Part shown: positions 22,701 through 33,600 of the stretch, one piece after another
Numbering within the stretch: the stretch's first letter is position 1
How the letters are laid out: the number at the start of each line of letters is the position of its first letter
Source: Diphasiastrum complanatum
Taxonomy: Eukaryota > Streptophyta > Lycopodiopsida > Lycopodiales > Lycopodiaceae
Length of the DNA: 64,000 bases
Assembly: GCA_029204225.1 (NCBI GenBank)
Contig: CM055104.1
Span: 20,243,761 to 20,307,760 of the forward strand
Direction of reading: 5' to 3'
Made by a program: the position numbers and the translations under genes
The notes under the pieces: model-generated
The model's database searches: none
What the model saw: the letters and a program-made list of their open reading frames with translations, nothing else
Told to the model about the DNA's origin: nothing

Positions 22701-23367
22701 GACATTAGGCAACAAATACATTACACTCGTGTAAAACAACAAGTTATAACCTTGGCTGGCTACAGGAGGCTGTGCAAGAGCAAGGGCAAGCAGCAGACGC
22801 CCATAAACAGAGAACCCAACAAAACCCAGGGACCTGTTGAGGGGCGAGCTGGCTTGGAAAGAAAGCTTTATCTACTGATTGATTGAAGCTGCAAGTAAGA
22901 AAACTGACAAAAGAACATCATAAAGATGAACGAGATGAAGAGAGAATCGTAAGAAGGTTCTACCTTTGCTGCTGCATACCATTTAGCTAATCTGCTTCTG
23001 CATTCCTGTACAGGATTGATTGAGCTTGCTTATATTAAAACATACCACTGTTATGATCATAGGATGTCTGTCCATGAGCACATAGCATAGCATACTATTA
23101 CTAGTATTCTGATGATGGCTGGCTTCATCCATCCTGCTGCGTCTGCACCTGCAAAGTTGTGCTTATTATTATTCTGCTCCCCCGCGACTGACTGGCTGAT
23201 TGCTTGCTTAACAAGTAAGAAGAAAGAAAATCAATCATCTTGTGTGTTTGCTTGCTGGGACTGCCGATTGATTGATTGAAGGATATTTGAGGATCGATTT
23301 GTTACTTGTTGGATTTGGATTTTGATCAATTGAAGATTCGTGAAAGAACAGGGGGAGGGGGAGGGGA
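22701..23367. other. U1 3' flank, left arm
   Basis: No gene recognised. The segment directly 3' of U1 (23351-23367) is a G-rich repeat of ggggga type. A clear plant snRNA 3'-box is not evident. Confidence 0.45.
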
Positions 23368-23525
23368 GGGGGCCGCGCGAACGCGAGCCCCCGCTATCAC
23401 AAATTATGACGTGCACTCTCCCCGTAGGGAGATGCTAGGGCGTGCCCGGGCCGGAGTGCAATGGCGCAAGCAGCCCTAGGCCATCGGCCTGCGGGATCAC
23501 CGATTGACCCCGCCCAGGTAAGTAT
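23368..23525 (-). ncRNA. U1: U1 spliceosomal snRNA, left-arm copy
   Basis: On the minus strand the RNA begins atacttacctg, the universal U1 5' end that pairs with 5' splice sites. The order of elements is complete. Stem-loop I (stem atcgg/ccgat, nt 22-43) should bind U1-70K. Next come the U1A loop attgcactcc, a third stem-loop, the Sm site aatttgtg (about nt 121-128) and a terminal GC-rich hairpin. The length is 158 nt, close to plant U1. Nucleotide 54 is U here and G in the right copy, which leaves one pair unmade in the ctagggcg/cgccctag stem. Loop I reads gatcccgcag instead of the usual gatcanGAAG. It could be a functional variant or a young pseudogene. Confidence 0.93.
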
Positions 23526-23586
23526 GAAACAATATGCTATGCTCCTCTTACTTCTATCTCCTCCCCCCCTCCCTTCTCGTTTCTTT

Positions 23587-23597
23587 GCTTATGGGAC
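23587..23597 (-). promoter_or_regulatory. Upstream sequence element (USE) of U1, left
   Basis: gtcccataagc on the minus strand at -72 to -62 matches the 5' half of the plant snRNA USE (RTCCCACATCG) at the expected distance. A convincing TATA box near -30 is not visible. Confidence 0.55.
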
Positions 23598-23991
23598 ATA
23601 TGTCTATCTTCCCATCTCCTCCTTTTACATACATTTATATTCCATACACAACTGCCATATTTTTTTATTTATACTATCTTGACATGGCACGTGCTTTCCT
23701 TTAATTTTGACACCTCTCTTGGCAACTCAATTTTAATTTTGAGAGTCATAACTCTACTATCTATATTATCTTTGCAAAGACTTCATTTGTTTCATTGGGC
23801 CCTAAGTATACATTGCAGGATTAATTAACCACAACCCGTGGATGCTTACTACTAAAGGTACTCAAATCAGCTTTAAAATCAAGGACTGACCGACTACTAC
23901 TACGCAAATGCACCTTTTTTTTTTTTCTTTTTGCAAAGTGGTGATTTGTGTTAGTCGCTCACTATATGTCATTGGCCTCGTGAAGCAATGT

Positions 23992-24042
23992 GGACTCATT
24001 CCATTCCTTACAATGAAGGCAACTCCCCTAACCATTATGCTA
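23992..24042 (-). other. tRNA-like A and B boxes (possible tRNA-derived SINE head), left
   Basis: On the minus strand tagcataatgg (24042-24032) resembles a Pol III A box, followed by ttaggggagttgcc and a degenerate B box, ggaatgagtcc (24002-23992), 40 nt downstream. The T-arm consensus is poor, so this is not a working tRNA gene. Confidence 0.35.
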
Positions 24043-24696
24043 CCACAACCTCAACTTGGCAGCAAGGTCCACAAATACGCTAGCTAAGTTACATCACCCA
24101 TAAACATTGCATGTTCCTTATTGACCACATCGCATATTGTTACACAACACATACATAGATGACCACACATGAAAGACTTGCTCTGAGTTTCGATAAGCGT
24201 TCAATTCTGCAAGATTTGACAAACTCCCAACTACTATAGCAACACACTTTTTCTTTATTTGAAGAGGTTATGAGATATATATCCAATAGCTAGACCTCGA
24301 CAATTTGCTCTTGGATTGTCCACAGGTTCAGATTGTGAAAAAATGCATTTATGAAAGTACCTGGATGAAGGACCCTCTTGGGAGAAGGTTCATCCTTCGC
24401 CAGACCTGGAAAATGTTCGCCTGATAGGTTCAGATTCCCAGAAACCTTCACCGAGATTTATAGCCTATTTTCACACTACTATACATGCCTACAAATTTTT
24501 GTTCAGAACTGATCAACCAAACTAGTATTCAGTGTAATGGAACCACCAAATTCACCTATAAGTTGGCTGAATTGATTCATTCCTCACTTGTGCTTGCGAA
24601 GCTCTTGCAAATTTTTTCCGTGACCAAAGCCTTCCAAACTTCCTACACTGCTTTCTGATATACTTTCGTGCGTCTTACAATTTCTTTTTGCTCATC

Positions 24697-25165
24697 ATGT
24701 CTTCTACAGATACTTCCCAGTCTCCGCGTTATACTAACCATCGTGATGTCCCATCTGCAATGGACATCATGATCCTTCCTAGCACAAGCATGGTCACTTA
24801 GTGCATGACCCTTGCGGAGCCTCTTCTCACTACAATGGGTATTCATGAGAGAGCCTTTTCCGGTAGAATCAACATGGATTTCATCACTCTTGCCTTTAGT
24901 ACGTGGAAGGAAGAGAAATCCAGATTTTATATCACCTAAGGGGGGCGACACACAAGGTGCGTGTCACTGAGGTTGCCCTTGCAGCCATAGGTATATCATC
25001 CAGTACACAGGCCTCACCCAATCACAAGCAGGCCAAACAGGCCATCAAGCCATACATTGACCTCACCAATGATCTGCACTGGACCAACGATGGATACCTC
25101 CTTGAAGCCATCATTGAGTCTGTCATACACGCTGCTGCCCAGCTACTGAATTTTCATGTAATTGG
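24697..25165 (+). pseudogene. Family E polyprotein, N-terminal block, copy E1
   Basis: The ATG at 24697 starts MSSTDTSQSPRYTNHRDVPS, followed by an internal stop. The block continues as NMDFITLAFSTWKEEKSRFY and, after a frame change, as QAIKPYIDLTNDLHWTNDGY. It matches the minus-strand copy at 55577-56200, and their upstream 400 bp also match. No protease, RT, integrase or transposase motif is seen. The family is not recognised. The coding pattern is conserved across copies, which supports a real ancestral protein. Confidence 0.55.
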
Positions 25166-25259
25166 GATTCCATGAAGGTGTGATGAACTTTCTTTGGAGA
25201 AGATCAACCCATTTGGAAGACTTATAGCTTAGTGCATCTTTGGAAATTTTGAATCAGTA

Positions 25260-25430
25260 TTCATGAGTAGAGGTAAGCAATTGAAGAATTGTTGCATCTC
25301 TGAGTACTTATTCAGATGGAAAGATCAAACTAAGAATAATGATTAATGGGAAAGACTTGAAAGCTTAAAGAATAAGTTTATATTTTCTTTTTCCCGTTTT
25401 GAGGACAGAACTTGTTTAAGGGAGGAAGAA
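25260..25430 (+). pseudogene. Chromovirus integrase chromodomain tail
   Basis: The plus-strand frame reads ISEYLFRWKDQTKN, then WERLESLKNKFIF, then FSRFEDRTCLREEE. This resembles a chromodomain (EYLVKWKG, then ATWE) and the C-terminal FEDK motif of chromoviruses, which direct integration into heterochromatin. It is followed by the polypurine tract aagggaggaagaa. Confidence 0.6.
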
Positions 25431-26150
25431 TGTTACGACCATATTCAGTAAAGGACATGGAATAGTCCTAATATGGTAGATCCAGCCCTCCAGTGTTCGA
25501 GATTATTGGTCACGCCTAGAGTTTATTCCACTTCCAGGCCTATTGGTGACTAATAACCTTGAGAGGACCCAGACACTCTAATTGAGACATATGGAGTAGT
25601 GCATGTATGTGTGACAGATATAGGCAAGTGGAACACATGAAGAGTTGTGATCTATTTATAGGTGACCTATATGGAGATTGCATGTGGTCATGCACAAGAT
25701 CTTACTCTCTATATATTGAGGTAGTGATTATCCCGTCGACGACTTGGTCTAGGTTATCTGTTGAGCTCTTCTCCTCTTGCTATCACATGGCATGGCTTGG
25801 GGGCTAGATGCAAGAGGGTATTCCAGGAGGGATCTAGGATTGGTTGGGTGGTTTTGCTCCACAGTGTTTTCCTATCCTCATCTTAGGGGTTTTCTCTAGT
25901 GGTTGCATTTGATTATCGCTTTGTTTATTGCTTTGGTGAAGTTCTAATATTGCTTTACTTAATGTGTGAAGCAGTTGGTTAGGGTCGATCGAGTCTCCCA
26001 TGTCGGGAGACACCTATCAGGTTTTGGGAGAGGAGGGGAACTCCTCTATAAGAACAGAAACTTCATTGTTTGCCATAATGCCTAGGAAAAACTTTTTTTC
26101 TTTCTTAATTCGCAAGGTTGTGTGAGTAATTGCAATGTTCGTCGAAGCAA
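25431..26150 (+). mobile_element. Chromovirus LTR, right end uncertain
   Basis: TGTTACGACC follows the polypurine tract directly. Internal phrases (taataacctt, gaggaccca) match the related LTRs at 8661-9004 and 32601-32940 on the other strand. I cannot fix the right end; a likely CA is near 26150. Confidence 0.5.
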
Positions 26151-27330
26151 TAATTTTATAAAAAAAATTCTGTTTTTATGAAGACACATGCTTGAAAATT
26201 GCGTTTTACAAACTTGTCATTTTGTTTGGCAAATGCAAACACAATAGTGAATGCTCCAAATCAATTCTAACGTTCCACAATGGCCTTTATAATTACAGAA
26301 ATCAATATGTTTGCCAAAGCCATTTAGGAAGATTTCAGAAAAGAATATAAAAAAATAACCACTAGCCTAAGAGCGAACCTCCCCCCCCCCAAAAAAAAAA
26401 GGTCCATTCATCGGTGTATATGATCTTGACAAACACAAACTCTACAAGGATAGTATTTAGAAAAGACCTCAAAATCATAATGATCAAAGTGGTGCTTGGG
26501 GATTTGACTTTTACCAAACAACAACCTCATCAACAAAGTTCTCAAGAGAGTGAGCAAATTATCATAATAAGTCAAGTTGATCGAGGTAATTATCCAATCT
26601 TTTAGAAGACAAAGAATCAACACATTTATTGGTCTTTCCACAAATGACACTTGTAGCGCATTGATGCACTGTGATTTGGAGTTGGATGGTTACTTTAAAA
26701 ATCCAATATGTGAATAATTTCACTCCAATATAGAACATATTGAGGACATTTATATTAACGAAGACAATTGCAATGGTTATGAGATAATCTATGGAGGGGT
26801 TACTAATAATGAAAAAATTTCATTATTCCAAAGAGTTCTTATTTATGCTGACATATCTCAAGGAGTTATATTTTTTATTCTCATGAATTTATCAAGGGTG
26901 TTTGTAGAGCTTTTAAAAGCAAGTGTGTCAAGATACAGGTAGCAAAGTGGAAAGACCTTGTTCCAAAATGCTTCCTTGGTCATAAAGAGTTTATTTTCAT
27001 GACAATGTGATGGATGTGGATGGAGCAATGTATGAGACAAAATCACTAGATGTAATGCAGCAAAGAGATGCATTGGGAATCACATGAACTATTCAAGCAT
27101 GAGAGATGTTGAGAAAGTAAATAAAAAAGGATATTCTTGCATAACAATCTACTAGCAACCTTGCAGAATTGAACGCTTATCGAAACTCAGAGCAAGTCTT
27201 TCATGTGTGGTCATCTATGTATGTGTTGTGTAACAATATGCGATGTGGTCAATAAGGAACATGCAATGTTTATGGGTGATGTAACTTAGCTAGCGTATTT
27301 GTGGACCTTTCTGCCAAGTTGAGGCTGTGG

Positions 27331-27381
27331 TAGCATAATGGGTAGGGGAGTTGCCTTCATTGTAAGGAATGGAATGAGTCC
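27331..27381 (+). other. tRNA-like A and B boxes, right
   Basis: tagcataatgg (27331-27341) and ggaatgagtcc (27371-27381) mirror the left-arm site. The D-loop here reads gggtag where the left reads ggttag. Confidence 0.35.
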
Positions 27382-27774
27382 ACATTGCTTCACGAGGCCA
27401 ATGACATATAGTGAGCGACTAACACAAATCACCACTTTGCAAAAAGAAAAAAAAAAAGGTGCATTTGCGTAGTAGTAGTCGGTCAGTCCTTGATTTTAAA
27501 GCTGATTTGAGTACCTTTAGTAGTAAGCATCCACGGGTTGTGGTTAATTAATCCTGCAATGTATACTTAGGGCCCAATGAAACAAATGAAGTCTTTGCAA
27601 AGATAATATAGATAGTAGAGTTATGACTCTCAAAATTAAAATTGAGTTGCCAAGAGAGGTGTCAAAATTAAAGGAAAGCACGTGCCATGTCAAGATAGTA
27701 TAAATAAAAAAATATGGCAGTTGTGTATGGAATATAAATGTATGTAAAAGGAGGAGATGGGAAGATAGACATAT

Positions 27775-27785
27775 GTCCCATAAGC
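27775..27785 (+). promoter_or_regulatory. Upstream sequence element (USE) of U1, right
   Basis: gtcccataagc at -72 to -62 from the U1 start, identical to the left copy. Confidence 0.55.
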
Positions 27786-27846
27786 AAAGAAACGAGAAGG
27801 GAGGGGGGGACGAGATAGAAGTAAGAGGAGCATAGCATATTGTTTC

Positions 27847-28004
27847 ATACTTACCTGGGCGGGGTCAATCGGTGATCCCGCAGGCCGATGGCCTAGGGCG
27901 GCTTGCGCCATTGCACTCCGGCCCGGGCACGCCCTAGCATCTCCCTACGGGGAGAGTGCACGTCATAATTTGTGATAGCGGGGGCTCGCGTTCGCGCGGC
28001 CCCC
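27847..28004 (+). ncRNA. U1: U1 spliceosomal snRNA, right-arm copy
   Basis: It starts atacttacctggg at 27847. Stem-loop I is 27868-27889 with loop gatcccgcag. The U1A-type loop attgcactcc is at 27910-27919. The Sm site aatttgtg is at 27967-27974, and the terminal hairpin (gggggc, then ttcg, then gccccc) ends at 28004. The only difference from the left copy within the RNA is nt 54 (G at 27900), which completes an 8-bp ctagggcg/cgccctag stem. U1 snRNP defines 5' splice sites in the nucleus. Promoter spacing is plant Pol II-like, though without a clear TATA. The two U1 genes are transcribed away from each other. Confidence 0.94.
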
Positions 28005-28650
28005 TCCCCCTCCCCCTCCCCCTGTTCTTTCACGAATCTTCAATTGATCAAAATCCAAATCCAACAAGTAACAAATCGATCCTCAAATATCCTTCAATCA
28101 ATCAATCGGCAGTCCCAGCAAGCAAACACACAAGATGATTGATTTTCTTTCTTCTTACTTGTTAAGCAAGCAATCAGCCAGTCAGTCGCGGGGGAGCAGA
28201 ATAATAATAAGCACAACTTTGCAGGTGCAGACGCAGCAGGATGGATGAAGCCAGCCATCATCAGAATACTAGTAATAGTATGCTATGCTATGTGCTCATG
28301 GACAGACATCCTATGATCATAACAGTGGTATGTTTTAATATAAGCAAGCTCAATCAATCCTGTACAGGAATGCAGAAGCAGAGGTAGAACCTTCTTACGA
28401 TTCTCTCTTCATCTCGTTCATCTTTATGATGTTCTTTTGTCAGTTTTCTTACTTGCAGCTTCAATCAATCAGTAGATAAAGCTTTCTTTCCAAGCCAGCT
28501 CGCCCCTCAACAGGTCCCTGGGTTTTGTTGGGTTCTCTGTTTATGGGCGTCTGCTGCTTGCCCTTGCTCTTGCACAGCCTCCTGTAGCCAGCCAAGGTTA
28601 TAACTTGTTGTTTTACACGAGTGTAATGTATTTGTTGCCTAATGTCTGTT
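28005..28650. other. U1 3' flank, right arm
   Basis: A ccccct repeat (28000-28022) follows the RNA. Further on are atcaatc repeats (28095-28110) and unrecognised sequence. The region near 28384 lacks 26 bp present in the left arm. Confidence 0.45.
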
Positions 28651-29015
28651 ATCTCTTACATTCATTCGCCTCATTGTTGTGGCATCCTTGGAGGATGGAA
28701 TCCTTATAAGATGCACTCGCATTTTTGAGCACTAACTCCACCAAGTATGTTGGTGATGAACAGGTCTGCCTGGCTTTGCTCGGCCGATCCTTCATTGGGT
28801 GAGGGTGAGTTCCTGCTACTTGCACCTTTTCTGTTGATCTTACAAACTCGGGGTGCACTTGTCCGGCCAATGGGAGTGAGATTGGGGACAGCAGGATGAA
28901 CCCCTGGGGATGGATATCTGAAAGGAATCTTTCTGAGCCAAATAACTTCTTTGCTTGCATGTATTGTGTTTGAAGCGTGTGTCACCCTCTCTTCAGTTTG
29001 ATATGTGGAGCCCAA
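28649..29015 (-). other. Arm open reading block, right copy
   Basis: Mirror of 22332-22700; the two overlapping 103-codon frames stay open. One amino-acid difference (S for I) separates it from the left copy. Confidence 0.3.
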
Positions 29016-29502
29016 AGGGAAAAAGAGGTTTCTATCTAGGAACGACGATTCGTCTCAGTCCATTCCCCGATCTCTAAAGTTTGGTATTGTGTGATGCTGA
29101 TGTTCAAGAGAATATGTTTGACAGAATCCAGGATTTGCTATCCCCATACAATGCAGAGTGGCCTCTGCACAGTGTAGCCCAAAACCCCTGGGCTCGATGG
29201 TCCTGTGTCAATCACGTGGTGGCAATACCGATGCTCTTGTAAACTAGGGTTCATTGCGGCCACACGAATCCTGTTGCAGAAATTATTTCGGGACTTTTAA
29301 TGCAAGCCAAAAAGCTGTAATCACGTTTCGAATAATTCAATTTTCATGAACAATATACTTTTAATTGCACTTTCTTATGATGCTTGTGAACCTCTTGCAT
29401 TCTCATCTTGCTAACATTAGCTTCAAATGACTTTGACCAATTTGAACACCAAATTAAATATCAGTCACAAACAAACTTATAGCAATTTCAAAGGAGATGA
29501 CC

Positions 29503-30556
29503 TGTCATTGTATTTCTTTTAGTATTCTTTGTTGGAGGTTGTTATCTGGTTAGCATTTTTATGGTCAGCAGTTCTTATGTTATTCCATATTTGTGATTTG
29601 TTTGTAACTTGATGTCAGAGCACGTTACGGGGCTGTATTTTTCAATCATAAGATCCATCTGTTGGCTAGAATCTGCATGGATAGTACTACAAGAGGCTTG
29701 ATCTTCTTCCAGCGCTCATATATGGAGGTTCTATTTTTCAGTGCCTACGTTTCAATTGTCTTGTGTGCTCAGCACTTGAGGGGTTGGTATCTGTTTTTGT
29801 CAGCAACTATATATGACGGGAGGCTGATCACGTTTCAACAATCACCTTGTGTGATCTGTTTGATGACTTCTGTTGTGCAATTACTACTTTCCAGCAATTG
29901 AGGGGCTAGTGACTAGTCTCTTCTGAGTGATTGGCTTGTCATGATATTTCTTTGAAAGACAACCATGACCAGTGATTGGCTTGTCATTATATTTCTTTGA
30001 AAAACAACCATGACCACTATTTGTCACAAAGGAATACTTATTAATAGCCGAGTTCCCACTATTTTCTTTGGAACAAAATGTCATGCTTTTCCCACTAAAG
30101 GAGTATTAAATCCTTGTATAATCTATTAAGAGAGTCATATATGTCTACTGAAGTAATTCATGTGCTATCAAGAATATTTTCTTCTCATTACTCGTCGTAT
30201 CATTTGATGTCCTTCTAGTATTCTTAGTTGGAGGATGCTAGTTGCTTTACATTTTATGGTCAATGGTTCTTATGTTGTGCCATATTTGTGATTTGTGTTC
30301 ATAACTAGGTGTTAGAGTCCTTTTCTTGACTACATTTAGCAATAATAAGATCTATTGGCTAGAATTTGTATTAAGTGCACTACAAGCGGCTTGACTTTAA
30401 CTTTGTTTTTTAGCACTAGATTATGGAGGTTCTATTTCTTAGTGCCTAATTTTTAAATGACTCATTCGTTTATAAATTGACAAGCTGGTACCTTTTTTGG
30501 GCTAGCGACTATAGAACAGAAGGATGATTATGTTTCAACAATTACCTTGTGTAAAA
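29503..30556. repeat. Diverged tandem duplication within right arm
   Basis: Mirror of 20797-21842, with units at about 29503-29858 and 30197-30556. The 45-bp tandem pair is at 29926-30015. Confidence 0.7.
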
Positions 30557-31047
30557 TTTTTGACTAGTGATTATAGCTATTATGATTATTTGATAAGAGA
30601 CTGATTTCTTTTCAATGACTAGTTTATTTGGGGACTTATACTATAGCAAAAGCAAAGATAAGTATTTTTTCAATGTGTTTTTTCTTCATCACTTTCATTC
30701 ATTTCCACATGTCCAAGAGCGAGTGAGGGTTGTGTTTACTTGATATGACATTTACTCCCTTTTGGTCTCCTTTTTCAAACCCTCACTATATTTGGATCAA
30801 TTTTTGCTTTTTGGATTTTATCTGTATAATGATCAATAAGTTTGAATTTCCCACCAACAATCCCTTTGTTGCATTAGTGCTAATTTGCAATTCATCAAAT
30901 TATATTTGATTAGCATATTGTAAATGTACCTATATTAGCTTTTGCTCTCTGTCTTCATATTTGAATACCGAGACAATAATGAGCTTTGTCCAAATTTGTC
31001 ATGTCGAATTCTGAGGACAACATTTGTTTCGCGTCTTTTATCGGTTC

Positions 31048-32233
31048 TGTTGTAAAGCTATCTTCATAAGCTTTACTTCCGGCGCCAACATTGTCCCAGG
31101 CGCAAGCAGCGCCCCTGTTGCTCCCGGCGCCAACGGCGCCGACGCCACTACCGGCGCCACTGTGACCATAATCCAGCCGGCACCAAGTTCCTATGGCTGA
31201 ACATCTTTGATCGATCTAGGCATGATTAAAGGAAGCCTGAGGATCAATAAAATCTAGAGAGAGAAAATGACTTTCTAGAAAGAAAAAATTCTAGAGAGAG
31301 AAAAATGTGCTTTACCAGCTTGGGTAGAGTGCTTGGTATGAGAGGGGATGCTGAATCCCACCAATATTATAGGGGAGTGCGGGTTGCGACTCAGGGCGAG
31401 CTCCAACCAAGTCTCAGCCTCCCTTGCTGGAATGTTGTCATGGCTCTCGCCTTGGCATGCTAGCGCCCCGGAGACTAGGGTCGGTCACACACTTGAAATG
31501 TAACCTTCTCAGATTTATCAATAAAATGGGATTTTGCGCAAACTGACTCTGATTACCTTTTGGGTTTCAGTGTTCGGTAAAAGTACCAGTTGTAAGGCCG
31601 TTTCAACATTTTTTAAGTTGGCACATAGTTGAGGGTCGTATCCCGGAACGCCAGCGGTATGCCGTCGGGACCATTCGGTCCGTGGCGCCAGTGGTATGCT
31701 GTCGGGACCATTTGGTCCAGGAACTGGTTTTCTCCATATCTGTCGCGGCTTGTGGTTATGAGTGTTTCTTGCATGAACGTGAATGGGTTAAGCTCTTGGG
31801 GAACGGACTCTAACATGTTGGCTGAGTTGGATAGCTTGCTTGGGTAGAAGTTACCTGTTTATGGCTGTCTAGTCTGGCGTGGCGCCAGGTTGGCTTCCAG
31901 CGCTCGTGACGAAGCTTTCAGTTGGTTAAGTCTGATGTAAGTCAGATCACTTGCTTGGAATGGATGTTACTTGTTTGTAATGAAGCTTCGAGTTGGTTAA
32001 GTTTGATGTATGTCGGGCGGCTTGCATGGAGGGAAGTCATCCACATCGGGACCCCTGATCTGGCATGGCGCCAGGTTGGATCTCAATGTTGGTTTTCGGA
32101 ACTTCAAGTTGGTTAAGTCTGATCGTTGTTGGTGAGTTGGCTGCTTGTATGTCAAGTGGGTTTGGATGGCAAGAGTTGAAGGTTGGGAAGCTAAATCGTG
32201 GTTCCCGGCTCCCTTTGGGATGCTTGCGCCACA
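31048..32233 (-). mobile_element. LTR insertion in right arm (probable gypsy-1 solo LTR)
   Basis: The insert starts TGTTGTAAAG and ends GCCACA. It is flanked by ggttc (31043-31047) and tgttc (32234-32238), a 5-bp target duplication with one mismatch. The first 150 bp match the LTR end at 5193-5345. ggcgcc motifs are dense at 31080-31160. Direct repeats of the phrases agttggttaagt and tggcgccaggttgg recur at 31860-32130. The uninterrupted site survives in the left arm. Confidence 0.75.
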
Positions 32234-32600
32234 TGTTCCTTTTATCAGTTCGACACTATTGTTGAAAAGCAGTGTGTCATCCACATACAAAGATCAGAGT
32301 CAAACTTACTCGGTGCTTTTTCGACAGGAGATAACAAGCAGATTCATCATGTTTCAAATTTAGCATATTGTTAAATTTGGTATGATTGTCGATTGCTAAT
32401 GCCTTTGTGAAAATGTTTTCTGCCATAAACTGTGTTTTGCAAAAAATTAGAATGATCTTTGTAGAAATTGCCATGTGTAGATCCTTAAGATCCTATTGCA
32501 TGCGCCAAAAGATTTACTATGGAACCAAACCACCTTGGCAAGTGCAGTAGAAGCTAAAAGTCAAACTCCATGATGACTGAATACAAGAGAGGAGAGGTTT
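32234..32600 (-). pseudogene. Copia pol-tail relic, right arm
   Basis: The minus-strand frame 32474-32277 carries ENIFTKALAIDNHTKFNNML, the conserved end of copia RNase H, joined to the reverse transcriptase fragment as in the left arm. Confidence 0.65.
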
Positions 32601-33323
32601 CTAGCAACCGAAAACCAAAATAGAAGTGGGGGAGGGCGAGTTCCTACAGTATATATAGACTCTTGGAGTCTAGAAATATTTCATATAGGATTTTAATTTT
32701 CAATCAAGTACTTTTTATCATCTCTACATGCATATAAAGCCACCAATCACCATGCCACAGCTCCACATGTCCTAATGCATGTGCTTGGGTCCTCCCAAGG
32801 TTATTATTTATATTTTTGGCCTAGTTTGGAGTGACGAGGCATAACTAATAAACTCGCACACTGGAGTGTCAAATATCCATGTCAAGGATTATTTTGAATC
32901 CTCTAAATTGTTCATGGACGTAATATTCTTCCCCCCTTAAATAGGTTCTATCCTCAAAACATAAAAGAAAAATTAAAAACCAATTCTCTAACTTTCCACA
33001 CTTACCTACAAAATCATTCTCATTCGCAAGACCTGAAATATCAAATAAGTACTCAAAAATAAAACTGCTCTAGAGTACAATCTCAAGTTTGAAAAGTTCA
33101 CTCAGTGATAATTTTTTCAATTGGGTATAATTCTCTGCAAATCAGTAACATCACCTTCATGTGAATCAGTTTACTTGAAACACTAGGTGGGTCATCACGT
33201 TTCTCTGGAGATCTGAACTCAAAAGTTAAAGAAATAAGCAATTATAGTCCAAAATTATCTACAACATGAATACCTTTAGAACATCCAAAATTCTAAGGCA
33301 TATTAGTTCATCATACTAGAATC
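32601..33323 (-). mobile_element. Chromovirus LTR and internal tail, copy 2
   Basis: Direct repeat of 8661-9423 with small indels: LTR part to about 32940, then an internal tail in which the chromodomain frame is further deleted (about 30 bp lost near 33062). Confidence 0.65.
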
Positions 33324-33600
33324 TCTAGGAGATCCCTCAAGATCCAAATGATTTTAACAATGGAGAATAAATCTCAACCGAATTCAAGGAATATTGTCTT
33401 AGCAAAGACATTGAGCAACAATTCACCACTTTTTATTCACTTCAGTTGAATGGACTTGTTGAGACAAAGAATTGAACCTTAGTGTATGGACTTTAGTTGA
33501 ATGGACTTGTTGAGACAAAGAATTGAACCTTAGTCGAAGCGGCTAAGTGTATGCTTGCTCATGCGACATGCTGTATCGGTAGAGCTAAATTGTCTTCTGT
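33324..33600 (+). pseudogene. Copia integrase fragment
   Basis: The plus-strand translation gives ISTEFKEYCLSKDIEQQF, then NGLVETKN, then AAKCMLAHA, matching the integrase core of copia A. A 50-bp segment (around ttgaatggacttgttgagac) is duplicated in tandem at 33437-33534. Stops interrupt the frame. Confidence 0.75.

Larger units (their letters stand above)
19922..24212. repeat. Left arm of large inverted repeat
   Basis: It is the reverse complement of 27161-31047 plus 32234-32600. The core 20305-24212 is nearly identical to the right arm by eye: short frames in both arms read the same apart from single differences. Known differences are one base in U1, one residue in a 103-codon frame (I or S), a 26-bp segment near 22966-22991 missing from the right arm, and the right-arm LTR insertion. 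The spacer is 24213-27160. Confidence 0.92.
24213..27160. other. Spacer between the inverted-repeat arms
   Basis: It holds three parts: family E sequence (24290-25165), a chromovirus tail and LTR (25166 to about 26150), and 26150-27160. The last part is AT-rich with a C10-A10 run at 26381-26400 and only short unsupported frames. Confidence 0.6.
27161..32600. repeat. Right arm of large inverted repeat (with LTR insertion)
   Basis: It mirrors 19922-24212. The core 27161-31047 pairs with 20305-24212, and the outer portion 32234-32600 pairs with 19922-20303. A 1186-bp LTR insertion (31048-32233) separates them and is absent from the left arm. Confidence 0.92.

Noticed and set aside
23461-23682. 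Open frame antisense to U1 (and its mirror at 27690-27911)
   Set aside because: It overlaps the U1 RNA and promoter on the opposite strand. Its conservation between arms is explained by the recent duplication.
19922-32600. Whole palindrome as an assembly error
   Set aside because: Arms differ by a U1 base, a 26-bp indel and a 1.2-kb LTR with target duplication, and the spacer is unique. This is not proof, so long-read confirmation is still listed.
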